Shown one piece after another: positions 25,048-33,294 of a DNA stretch of 57,985 nt. The stretch covers positions 1 to 57,985 of the forward strand of contig QHYZ01000071.1 of NCBI GenBank assembly GCA_003225295.1. The letters are read 5' to 3'. Origin of the DNA: Acidobacteriota bacterium. Its GTDB lineage: Bacteria; Acidobacteriota; Terriglobia; Acidiferrales; UBA7541. Position 1 is the first letter of the stretch. Every line of letters starts with the position of its first letter. The notes below the pieces were generated by a model. That model searched no databases and had not been told where the DNA came from. It saw only the letters and a program-made list of their open reading frames with translations. Both the position numbers and the translations under genes were made by a program.

Positions 25048-25889
25048 TTTCCGTTATTGTTCCCGCTCATAACGAACACTCCGTAATCTCACGGACGCTG
25101 AAGACCATGACGGCTAGAGCTATTCCGGGCGAGTTGGATGTAATCGTTGTTTGCAATGGATGTACTGACGATACTGCGGCTGTCGCCGGAAGCTTTGGGC
25201 CACCCGTTCGAGTCATCGAGACCGGGCTTGCCGGTAAGACTTTGGCCCTAAATCTCGGCGACAAGGCAGCGACTTTTTTTCCGCGCATTTACGCTGATGC
25301 CGACGTACATATAACAATAGAGACTATGAGAACTTTGGCCAATCGACTGGAAACCGGCGATGTCCTGGCGGTTGCGCCTATCGCAAACATCGACCTGAAA
25401 GATTGTTCCTGGCTGGTTCGAGCCTACTACGAGATCCGATCCCTTCTGCCCTCGGGTCGCGAAGGGATCGGCGGCTCTGGCGTGTATGCTTTATCGGAGG
25501 CCGGGCGCGGCAGGTTTCGCGAATTCCCAAAACTTACCGCAGACGACGGCTACGTTAGAATTCAGTTTAAGCCTGAGGAGCGGGAGACCTTGACCTCCGC
25601 TAGTTCCACGGTGTTTGCTCCTCGCACGGTTTGGGATTTGATTACAACAAAGACTAGATCCCATTACGGCAGCCTTGAACTGGCCAGTCGATTTCCTGAT
25701 CTTTGGAAAAACAAGGGCGATAACAATGACACTGCCCTCGTAGAACTGTTCAGACGCCCCCTGTTATGGCATAAGTTATCGGTCTACTGCATTGTTACAA
25801 TCATTGCCAAACGTCGAGCAAGAATTCGCATGCGTACTGGCAACACGACCTGGTTGCGCGATGAAACCTCACGCGTTGCGGCGGAGTGA
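25044..25889 (+). CDS. Glycosyltransferase family 2
   Basis: The 281-residue protein begins with the GT2 fold: MISVIVPAHNEHSVISRTL, VIVVCNGCTDDTAAVAGSF, LAGKTLALNLG and the DxD-like YADADVHI. It adds a sugar from a nucleotide donor during repeat-unit assembly at the cytosolic side of the membrane. No membrane helix is evident. The start overlaps the preceding small ORF (ATGA), and the next gene follows 27 bases after the stop, so all are probably one operon. Donor and acceptor cannot be told from sequence. Confidence 0.9.
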   Translation: MISVIVPAHNEHSVISRTLKTMTARAIPGELDVIVVCNGCTDDTAAVAGSFGPPVRVIETGLAGKTLALNLGDKAATFFPRIYADADVHITIETMRTLANRLETGDVLAVAPIANIDLKDCSWLVRAYYEIRSLLPSGREGIGGSGVYALSEAGRGRFREFPKLTADDGYVRIQFKPEERETLTSASSTVFAPRTVWDLITTKTRSHYGSLELASRFPDLWKNKGDNNDTALVELFRRPLLWHKLSVYCIVTIIAKRRARIRMRTGNTTWLRDETSRVAAE

Positions 25890-25916
25890 ACTCTGGTTCA
25901 GTCATAGGTCGTACTC

Positions 25917-26606
25917 ATGATCGCATCTCTAACTGCTGTTTCTCTAGGACTCCTCGGATCGGCGGCCTACTTTTCGCCCGTCGTATGGCGGCGTAGGCGT
26001 ATGAACGCAGCCCGGATGGAAGTGACCCGAGATCGTATCCTTGCTCTGACCTTTGATGACGGGCCGAGCGGGACACTGACTGCTCGACTCCTGGATTTGC
26101 TCCTAGAGTATGAGGCTCCTGCCACCTTTTTTGTGCTGGGGCGAAACGCTGGGCGATTCCCGCACATCGTCGATCGGGCAGTCCGGGAAGGTCACGACAT
26201 TGGCTGTCATTCTGATCAGCACCTGAACGCATGGAGAACGCTGCCGTGGCGTGCCGTGAGCGACATTGATGCCGGCTACGAAACGCTCTCTCCTTGGGTT
26301 CCTCCTGATGGGATGTTTCGACCTCCCTACGGCAAGATGACACTTCTCACTTACATGGCAATTCGGCGCCGGGATGCTCCTGTCTGGTGGTGGACGATTG
26401 ATTCCGGAGACACTGAACAGCAGCTGCCAAGTACAAATCAAGTCTTGGATGCGGTACGGCGCCAGAACGGTGGGGTCGTCTTGCTGCACGATCTGGAGCG
26501 TTCCCAGGAACGAGATGAATTCGTTTTCGCAACGACGGCCGCTCTATTGGAACTCGCAAAGCAGGAGTCTCTGAAGATCACACCGCTGAGCAAACTATGT
26601 CGCTAG
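25917..26606 (+). CDS. Polysaccharide deacetylase (NodB homology domain)
   Basis: After one N-terminal hydrophobic segment, the 229-residue protein has a complete NodB domain: LTFDDGPSG (Asp47 base, Asp48 metal ligand), CHSDQH (His98 and His102 metal ligands), and RPPYGK for substrate binding; the late LLHD motif is also present. It removes N-acetyl (or O-acetyl) groups from polysaccharide or lipid-linked sugar, probably outside the cytosol, held by the N-terminal helix. Unlike the fused domain at 21049-22944, this one keeps all catalytic residues. The stop lies 10 bases inside the next gene (Alg14-like). Confidence 0.92.
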   Translation: MIASLTAVSLGLLGSAAYFSPVVWRRRRMNAARMEVTRDRILALTFDDGPSGTLTARLLDLLLEYEAPATFFVLGRNAGRFPHIVDRAVREGHDIGCHSDQHLNAWRTLPWRAVSDIDAGYETLSPWVPPDGMFRPPYGKMTLLTYMAIRRRDAPVWWWTIDSGDTEQQLPSTNQVLDAVRRQNGGVVLLHDLERSQERDEFVFATTAALLELAKQESLKITPLSKLCR

Positions 26607-27067
26607 CCGCGTCACCAAATCGAAAGAAGATTCTAGCGGTTGCCTCGGGAGGTGGCCACTGGGTTCAGCTGCTGCGTCTCGCTCCGGCCTTTGTCGATTT
26701 CGATGTTACTTTTGTGGGCGTTAGTCAGGCGTATCGTTCCGACGTGTCTGACCACAAGTTCTATTCCGTCACGGATGCCACTCGGTGGGACAAGATCGGA
26801 TTACTCAAGGCAGCTGTTCGGCTGGTCTGGATCAATTGGAAGGTAAGACCGGACGTTGTCATCTCCACCGGCGCAGCTCCCGGCTACCTCGCCATCCGCT
26901 TGGGACGACTGTTCGGAGCGCGAACAATTTGGCTCGATAGCATCGCCAATGTCGATTGTTTGTCGATGTCTGGAGAGCTTGTTGGCCCTCACGCTGACCT
27001 TTGGCTCACGCAGTGGCCCCATCTGGAAAGGGCGGAAGGCCCGTACTATCGAGGTGCTGTTCTGTGA
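26597..27067 (+). CDS. Alg14/PssD-like glycosyltransferase membrane subunit
   Basis: The 156-residue protein matches the Alg14/PssD/EpsE family, the membrane-anchoring subunit of a two-part GT28-type transferase: ILAVASGGGHWVQLLRL at the start, then PDVVISTGAAPGYLAI and the ARTIWLDSIANVD segment. The catalytic partner (Alg13/PssE) is the next gene, overlapping by 4 bases. Together they would add one sugar to the lipid-linked intermediate. It overlaps the deacetylase gene by 10 bases, which shows an operon. Confidence 0.9.
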   Translation: MSLAASPNRKKILAVASGGGHWVQLLRLAPAFVDFDVTFVGVSQAYRSDVSDHKFYSVTDATRWDKIGLLKAAVRLVWINWKVRPDVVISTGAAPGYLAIRLGRLFGARTIWLDSIANVDCLSMSGELVGPHADLWLTQWPHLERAEGPYYRGAVL

Positions 27068-27555
27068 TTTTCGTTACCGTCGGTTCGTCGATGGCGTTTG
27101 ACCGTCTCGTCCGTGCCGTGGATGAATGGGCCGGATTTCACGGTAGGACTGACGTTTTTGCTCAAATTGGCCAATCTGACTATCAGCCGAAACACATAAA
27201 GGCTGCCCGATTCATGGATCCGCCCGAGTTTCGCGAACTGGTTCGCTCCGCAAACCTGATTGTGGCTCACGCCGGCATGGGTTCGATCATCACTGCCCTC
27301 GAACTCGGCAAGCCCATTGTCGTGATGCCCCGCCGCGAACATCTTGGAGAAACTCGCAGTGACCATCAGGTGGCGACAGCCAAGCACTTTGAACAGCAGC
27401 CCAATATTACTGTCGCCTATGACGAAACGGAACTTCCTGCGAAGATCGACCGGGCCGAAACGCTGCCGTTGGCTAATCAGGGCCTGCCCGGTGCCTCTCC
27501 ACGCCTCATATCCACTGTCCGGGAGTTCATCGAACACTCAAGCGCGTCCCGCTGA
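27064..27555 (+). CDS. Alg13/PssE-like glycosyltransferase catalytic subunit
   Basis: Starting at GTG 27064 (GTGA overlap with the previous stop), the 163-residue protein opens IFVTVGSSMAFDRLVRAVDE and contains the GT28 C-terminal signature VAHAGMGSIITALELGKPIVVMPR, the UDP-sugar-binding loop. It is the catalytic half of a two-subunit glycosyltransferase with the preceding Alg14-like protein. The open frame extends upstream to 27001, but the conserved N-terminus begins at the GTG. Confidence 0.9.
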   Translation: MIFVTVGSSMAFDRLVRAVDEWAGFHGRTDVFAQIGQSDYQPKHIKAARFMDPPEFRELVRSANLIVAHAGMGSIITALELGKPIVVMPRREHLGETRSDHQVATAKHFEQQPNITVAYDETELPAKIDRAETLPLANQGLPGASPRLISTVREFIEHSSASR

Positions 27556-27710
27556 AGGTGGAATGTTGCAGCTGCGGCCCGGGGTTGCATGTCACGTGGA
27601 CTTCTAAGTAGGGCCGCGGATTCATCTGCCGGCGCAGCGTGCGGGGGAGTTTGCACGGTTGAGTCCCAAGCCACTGCAGCAAAAAAGTCTTGTTAACTGA
27701 AAGAAATCAT

Positions 27711-28679
27711 ATGCGCCTCGGAGTCTTTTCTAATCAGAACCTGAATCCATGGGTGAATTGGACGACGCTGGGCCCGCCATTACTTAAGCCCCTAGCCGCA
27801 CACGACGGTGCACGTCTCATTGCCCCTCCGCCTCTTCAGTGGCGAAATCGTCGTGAATTATGGCAAGTTCTGCAGGACGTGAACTCTACCGATACGCTTT
27901 TCTGGATGCAAGGAGCTGTTAGACCAGAAGTACCAATCCATATAGCTTCTCTCCTGCGCGGGCGTGTTCGACGCTCTGCATTTGTGGTTGATGCGTGGAG
28001 ATACCTCGTTGCTAAGATCGGTACGCTCGCGGTTTTGCAGAATCTGAACCCATGCTTCGTCCCTTTTAGAGAGGGATACATAGATCTGAAAAACCGGTTT
28101 CCAAAAGGGCGATTTGAGTGGTTGCCCTTTGGCGTCGATACGGGTGTCTTTGATTCCGTACCAGGTGAGCGGCCTATTTTCGCTTACTGGATGGGACGTC
28201 GTTACGAGCCTCTGCATCAAGCCATGATTCGTTATTGCTCAGAGCGTGGTCTGACATACCGATATACGTTGCGCTCTGGAGAATTTTCTGACCCCTCCGA
28301 GCTTGGAAAGGTGGTTGGAAGCTCTCAGTATTTCCTCGTGGCTCCTCCTGATTATACTGATCCTGCTCGCACCGGTGGGTATAGCCCCTTCGTAATGCGC
28401 TACTTGGAAGGGCTTTCTGCGGGAGCGCGGCCTTTGGGACTTCTACCAAAAAGTGGCGAGTACGACATGTTGTTGCCGAGAGACGCGATGCTTGTGGTGG
28501 CACCAGACGGCTCCGACCTTGCCGCCAAATTAGATGCTGACCGCGCCAGGGCGGAGGTCCGTTTGGCCGTAGAGCGTGCGCGAATCTTTGTCAGAGAACA
28601 CCATTCCTGGGAAAGGCGCGCCGAACAGATCTTTGACCGCTTGAATACAGGAAAGGCGACGTGCTTTAGCGACAAATGA
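27711..28679 (+). CDS. Glycosyltransferase-like protein (GT-B type, family uncertain)
   Basis: The 322-residue protein starts MRLGVFSNQNLNPWVNWTTL. It has a GT-B feel in its C-terminal half: PFGVDTGVFD, then a GYSPFVMRYLEGLSAGARPLG stretch that resembles the donor-binding region of group 1 glycosyltransferases, and a last helix HHSWERRAEQIFDRL typical of their ends. Many similar proteins lack tested function. ATG 27711 is chosen over an upstream TTG at 27690. It ends the tightly packed set that starts at the ACP; a convergent secreted-protein gene follows. Confidence 0.72.
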   Translation: MRLGVFSNQNLNPWVNWTTLGPPLLKPLAAHDGARLIAPPPLQWRNRRELWQVLQDVNSTDTLFWMQGAVRPEVPIHIASLLRGRVRRSAFVVDAWRYLVAKIGTLAVLQNLNPCFVPFREGYIDLKNRFPKGRFEWLPFGVDTGVFDSVPGERPIFAYWMGRRYEPLHQAMIRYCSERGLTYRYTLRSGEFSDPSELGKVVGSSQYFLVAPPDYTDPARTGGYSPFVMRYLEGLSAGARPLGLLPKSGEYDMLLPRDAMLVVAPDGSDLAAKLDADRARAEVRLAVERARIFVREHHSWERRAEQIFDRLNTGKATCFSDK

Positions 28680-28767
28680 TTGCCCCGGCCTTGGAGTACC
28701 CATTGGGAACGGTGAATCGTTTCTGGGGCAACACTGTCGCAGACGGAAACGCTGTCAGATCGCCTAA

Positions 28768-30480
28768 TCAATTGACTGTTGCTGTAAGCCCTGATGGAGG
28801 GGCAACGGACGAAGTGCCTGAGCCATACTCATAGGCCCCATTGGTCCAGGCGGTTGTTCCTGTCGGACGTGGCACGGGAGGGCGGTTCGGCCAGGACACG
28901 GTATGGTTTGAAGCGTCGTACGCTACCCCCAAAGTGGTGTCGCTTAGGCACGCTCTTCCCGCCGCTGCATTAATCGCCGATACTGCTGCGCAAAGGGCCG
29001 ACTTGTTCTGACCAGTGCCCACCTTCGCCGCCGCTGTCGCATCCATGGGGGCAAATGGATACGTCTCGGAAATGTTCAGATTGCCAGTTCCGTTACCCGA
29101 GCCGATGGGCGCGCAAATCTGCGTGGCTCCGAAGTTGCTCTGCGCTCCCCTCCCTGTATGGCAGTCAATACTGAATGTGGGTGAGGGAAAACTGACCGAC
29201 CCTGTGAAAGTATAGTTTCCGTAGGAGGTCGAATTGTTGTTATTGGTAATGCAGAAATTATCCAGGAAGGTCCCGACGGAGTTGTATCCGAGGTTGTAGC
29301 ATTGGGATCCTGGGGTTGAGGTCGCGTCGTAAGTATCCACCGTGTTGTTGAAAACATAATACACGTTTGCCGCTTGACCACTTTTGGCGGCGCTTGGTGT
29401 AATTCCCGATGGTTGGCCGAGGGTGACGATGTTGTTGAAGATGTACGCGGTCACACCGTTTGTCTCAAAAAGTAATCCTTCCGCCTGCGTTCCGGCATCC
29501 TTGCAGTCAATGTAGTTGTCGTAGACGAGGAACGTTCCACCTGATGTCGTTAAACCTGCCGCGAAACTGTGAAAGCAGTTCGAGTGCACGCCGTTGTTCC
29601 CTAACGTCCCTGTTTGGTGGACGATGTAATTGTCGTGGAAAACCGAGACCTGATTGCTCGGAGCCTGCTGGAAGTACATGTTATTTAGATAGGCGTAGTA
29701 ATTGTTGTAGGTGATGGCCGCATCGCTCGCTGCACAGCAATCCTTGGTCGTGTCGCTCCCGTCAAAAATCGAATCATGGATGCTGCTCTGCGTTCCTGCC
29801 GCCGCCTGCATTCCCACGCCAATGAGATATTGATAATTTCCTGGGTCGGAGAACGAACCAGTTGGGTGTGACCAACCGTGGACATGGAGGTTCTTCGCTT
29901 CCCAGTTTGTCACGCCATTGAAGCTGTGTGTTGCAAGGTAGGCGCAAGCATATTGCGTAGACGGACCGCAATTCCCGCTCCAGTAGAGACCCGTAAACTC
30001 GATGCTATCAATGATAAAGTAGTTCGTATTGTGGGTTACATCGGTCAGCATTGCCCGTGAGTTTGAATCGTAGCCCGTAGAGCCGCCACCGCTAAAAATG
30101 GGCCGCACCCACGATGTTCCTGTGTGCCAGGTGGGGTCTACGCCAATGTAAGTCGGATTGGAGGCCGTGCCACCCCAAGGCACGTTGGCAGGCCAAGCGT
30201 GATAATCAACAGTCACACCACCCTTGAAAATCCAGCCTTCTCCTGCGGAAGGGGTGTGCGCAAGAGGCGTTCCAGTTGCATTGGCAAATCCGGGAGCGTG
30301 TTGCCAGGGAGCACTGTCCGTGGTGCCGTTGTTTGCATCACTGCCGCCAGCGTAGTCGATGAAGTAGCACTTCGTCACTCCGGCAGGAACGTTGGAAGGG
30401 CAAGTGCCCTGCGCCATTAGACTGTCTGTGACAAAAAAGAGGAAAACAGATCCTATTAGAAAAAGGATTAACCTGCGCAT
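28768..30480 (-). CDS. Secreted protein, probably right-handed beta-helix, unknown function
   Basis: An N-terminal signal peptide (MRRLILFLIGSVFLFFVTDS, cleavage near LMAQG) is followed by about 540 residues rich in Asn, Gly, Thr and Ser, with many short beta-strand runs such as NYFIIDSIEFTGL, YNNYYAYLNNMYF and VYYVFNNTVDTYD. This pattern suits a pectate-lyase-like parallel beta-helix that binds or cleaves polysaccharide. Several Cys residues may form disulfides. No PEP-CTERM tail is present; the end PPSGLTATV looks like the first strand of a lost fibronectin III domain. It stands alone between plus-strand glycan genes. A GTG at 30513 is an alternative start. A role as EPS-modifying lyase is inference. 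Confidence 0.75.
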   Translation of the reverse strand: MRRLILFLIGSVFLFFVTDSLMAQGTCPSNVPAGVTKCYFIDYAGGSDANNGTTDSAPWQHAPGFANATGTPLAHTPSAGEGWIFKGGVTVDYHAWPANVPWGGTASNPTYIGVDPTWHTGTSWVRPIFSGGGSTGYDSNSRAMLTDVTHNTNYFIIDSIEFTGLYWSGNCGPSTQYACAYLATHSFNGVTNWEAKNLHVHGWSHPTGSFSDPGNYQYLIGVGMQAAAGTQSSIHDSIFDGSDTTKDCCAASDAAITYNNYYAYLNNMYFQQAPSNQVSVFHDNYIVHQTGTLGNNGVHSNCFHSFAAGLTTSGGTFLVYDNYIDCKDAGTQAEGLLFETNGVTAYIFNNIVTLGQPSGITPSAAKSGQAANVYYVFNNTVDTYDATSTPGSQCYNLGYNSVGTFLDNFCITNNNNSTSYGNYTFTGSVSFPSPTFSIDCHTGRGAQSNFGATQICAPIGSGNGTGNLNISETYPFAPMDATAAAKVGTGQNKSALCAAVSAINAAAGRACLSDTTLGVAYDASNHTVSWPNRPPVPRPTGTTAWTNGAYEYGSGTSSVAPPSGLTATVN

Positions 30481-30590
30481 CGCCAAAGAAAGCGCTCCCT
30501 CCGCGATCGGCACCCTAACCCACGCGCCATTTGTATCCCTAGAATAAATCGTAGGTGGCTTTTCCTCCTACTGGATAGAAGGGCAAAGAG

Positions 30591-30611
30591 GTACAGTGTG
30601 TTGAATTGTAC
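30591..30611. repeat. 21-base palindrome (GTACA-N11-TGTAC) in divergent promoter region
   Basis: The 450-base gap between the beta-helix gene and the Wzy-like gene (30481-30929) holds no gene. It contains this palindrome, 110 bases before the beta-helix gene, with the same arm frame and total length as the one at 5231-5251 before the surface lipoprotein. A shared repressor or activator site is possible. Confidence 0.35.
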
Positions 30612-30929
30612 CGAAGGACAGTGTCCGTGCCGAGTCACCTTATCTATCTCTATTTAGGAACACTAAGGGTCTGCGCAAGAATAACTTCACAGTCTTGAGT
30701 CAACGTGTAGTTCCGCCCAGGCAGAGTCTTGTGGCCAGTGAGCATGACTTGTTTCAAGTCTCTTTCGGATATGGCTGAGCGACGCCTAAGACCTGGCCCA
30801 GGGATTGGTTAATGAGCTACCGAAAACAGTTGACATCCCGCTTCTACTCGAACGCAAGGTAAAATACTGATGCGTCCTTACAAGATTGCGTCCTTCTTTG
30901 ACAGGAATCATCGAGTGTGAGGGTCGAAA

Positions 30930-32363
30930 ATGAATGACGTGAGCGGCCCGGAAAACCTCCGCTACGGAGGAACAGTGGCGGCTGCGCACCCCGCTTATAT
31001 TCTGGCAATGCTTTTGGCCGGTTTGTTAATTCTCTTTCTCCGTCGAGAGAAGGCCGTCTATCCCCTAATCATCTTTGGGATGATCATCCCCTTTGGGCAA
31101 GCCATCATTATTTTTGGCGCCCATTTTCAGATGATCCGCTTTCTCATTCTCTTCGGTTGGACAAGCATGCTCTGGAGTAAGTTTCGGAAGATGCGCGGAG
31201 AGGATAAGTCGCACGGACTGCATCCCATCGATAAAGCATTTATTGCCTTGATCGCTGTGACTCTGATCACCGCGATTATCCTCACTCCTAAATGGCCCGC
31301 GGCTCTCAATGCGCTTGGAGAAGCCTACACCGCCATAGGAATCTACTTTCTGCTTCGGTACCTGGTGCGGGACGAGGAGGGTATCCTCCGGAGTGTTAAA
31401 GCGTTGGTCCTGGTCTCGGTTGTCGCAGCCATTGTCATGATTTTGGAGCAAACCAACCATATCAATTTTTTTGGCTATTTAGGCGGTGAATTGCTACATC
31501 CTGCGATTCGAGAGGGTCGCATCCGCTCCCAGGCCTTTTTTGGCCACTCCATCATTGCAGGCTGTTACGGAGCCACTCTATTGCCCTTGTGTGTTTGGCT
31601 CTGGTCGAAGGGACGAACCTCCAAGGCGTACATTCTGGTCGGGGTGGTCACTTCTCTGATCATGATTCTCACTTCCGCCTCGAGTACTCCAATTATGGCT
31701 ATGGGGGGCGCCATCCTGGCTTTTGGATTCTGGCCTCTGCGGCGGCAGATGCGCTGGGTGCGCTGGGGGTTTGTCGCGACGTTGATCCTTCTCCACCTGG
31801 TTATGCATGGCCCAGTATGGTCTCTGATTGAGCATATCGATCTTGTTGGCGGCAACTCCGGCTATCATCGGTACCAGCTCATCGATCAGTGCATTCGCCA
31901 CTTTTCGGACTGGTGGCTGCTTGGAACACTGGCAAACGGCTCGTGGGGCTGGGACATGTGGGACACAGCCAACGTGTTCGTCGGTACCGCCGAAGCATCG
32001 GGCCTCTTGGCCCTGATACTTTTTATGGCTCTCTTTAGCCGGGCGTTTCGCGCGATCGGAAATGCGCGGGCCACCTTTGAGGCGGATAGGGCGAAACAAT
32101 TTGAACTCTGGACCATTGGGTGCGTGGTGTTTACTCAACTCATGATCTTTGCCGGCGTGGACTATTTTGATCAAACGAGGATCGTGTGGTTTCTCATTCT
32201 GTGCATCGTCATCGCGATGACGGGTGAGTACGGCCTGGCGCGGGTTAGCCTTAGTCAACCCGAGTCCACAAGCGTAAAACCAGCGATATTGCGACCCGCG
32301 ACCGTTCCAGAAGGCTCCGGGCTAAGTCGCTTTGGTCTTCGAAGGTCTGAAAAAAATCGCTGA
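30930..32363 (+). CDS. O-antigen ligase/polymerase-like membrane protein (Wzy type)
   Basis: The 477-residue protein has about 11-12 hydrophobic segments and a long periplasmic-type loop around residues 295-345 (LVGGNSGYHRYQLIDQCIRH, then the Trp/Gly-rich WWLLGTLANGSWGWD). This is the layout of the Wzy_C/O-antigen ligase family, which joins lipid-linked repeat units at the periplasmic face. Sequence identity in this family is always low, so the call rests on topology and neighbours (Wzx, Wzz, glycosyltransferases). A cytosolic tail of about 45 residues ends the protein. A methyltransferase gene follows after 41 bases. Confidence 0.8.
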   Translation: MNDVSGPENLRYGGTVAAAHPAYILAMLLAGLLILFLRREKAVYPLIIFGMIIPFGQAIIIFGAHFQMIRFLILFGWTSMLWSKFRKMRGEDKSHGLHPIDKAFIALIAVTLITAIILTPKWPAALNALGEAYTAIGIYFLLRYLVRDEEGILRSVKALVLVSVVAAIVMILEQTNHINFFGYLGGELLHPAIREGRIRSQAFFGHSIIAGCYGATLLPLCVWLWSKGRTSKAYILVGVVTSLIMILTSASSTPIMAMGGAILAFGFWPLRRQMRWVRWGFVATLILLHLVMHGPVWSLIEHIDLVGGNSGYHRYQLIDQCIRHFSDWWLLGTLANGSWGWDMWDTANVFVGTAEASGLLALILFMALFSRAFRAIGNARATFEADRAKQFELWTIGCVVFTQLMIFAGVDYFDQTRIVWFLILCIVIAMTGEYGLARVSLSQPESTSVKPAILRPATVPEGSGLSRFGLRRSEKNR

Positions 32364-32404
32364 TTTCAACAGGAGAAGTCTCCCTACGCTGAGGATTGTG
32401 ATTT

Positions 32405-33133
32405 ATGAGTCTTTCAATACCAGAAATACGGCAATTGGCAGACGTTTCGAATCCAAGTTCGTTTTCGAACCGCATGCGCTTCCGGCGATTCCAATTATTT
32501 GAATCTCTAATTGCGACGTTGCCGCGTCCGCTGCGCATCCTGGACGTTGGGGGTACAAATCTGTTTTGGGAAAACCGGGGTTGGGTGAATCGAGATGACA
32601 TCCAAATCGTTACTCTCAATCTGCAGGCCGAACCAAAGTCTTTCTCCAACATCGAATCTGTTATTGGTGATGCAACGGATCTGAGCCAATTTGCCGATGC
32701 TAGCTTTGATATAGTCTTCAGCAACTCCGTAATCGAACACCTCTTTACGCTTGAGAATCAGCGACGGATGGCAGCGGAGGTACAACGAGTGGGGAAAGCC
32801 ATCTGGGTGCAAACACCGAATTTTTGGTTTCCTATAGAACCTCACTTTCTTGTGCCAGGGTGGCAATGGCTGCCGACGGAGGTGCGTGTGAGGCTGATTC
32901 GCAGGTGGCGCTGCGGCCATCGCGGACCGTGTACGGAGCCTGTGCGGGCCAGACAGCTCGTTACAGAAGTTCGGCTGATGACAAGGGCGGAGCTGCGCCA
33001 AGCATTTCCAGGCGCAGACTTGGTGCCGGAACGCTTCCTGGGGCTCGCTAAATCATGGGTCGTCATATATGGATTTCCTCTAGATCTCCAAGGTCGGCCT
33101 AAACTGAATCTCCACAACCTCGGCAATAGGTAA
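32405..33133 (+). CDS. Class I SAM-dependent methyltransferase
   Basis: The 242-residue protein has the Rossmann methyltransferase core: motif I ILDVGGTNLFWE (about 45-56), the acidic loop VIGDATDLSQF and motif IV SFDIVFSNSVIEHL (about 101-114). It transfers a methyl group from S-adenosylmethionine, probably to a sugar or lipid-linked glycan. The C-terminal half contains PNFWFPIEPHFLVPGWQWLP, common in small methyltransferases of polysaccharide loci. It lies between the Wzy-like and Wzx genes in one direction. The acceptor is unknown. Confidence 0.85.
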   Translation: MSLSIPEIRQLADVSNPSSFSNRMRFRRFQLFESLIATLPRPLRILDVGGTNLFWENRGWVNRDDIQIVTLNLQAEPKSFSNIESVIGDATDLSQFADASFDIVFSNSVIEHLFTLENQRRMAAEVQRVGKAIWVQTPNFWFPIEPHFLVPGWQWLPTEVRVRLIRRWRCGHRGPCTEPVRARQLVTEVRLMTRAELRQAFPGADLVPERFLGLAKSWVVIYGFPLDLQGRPKLNLHNLGNR

Positions 33134-33294
33134 GCTAGCCCCGCTTACTGTGGTAGAAACGTAGAGGAATCGAAAACTGAAAGTGTGGTTGGCTTCTCAT
33201 TTGGAAACATGGGTTAAGACAGAAGGTAAGAGCCGGGGTTTCTCACCTATACTATCCTTCTGATTTGCTTGCGAAAGTAATCCTCTAGACCTAT

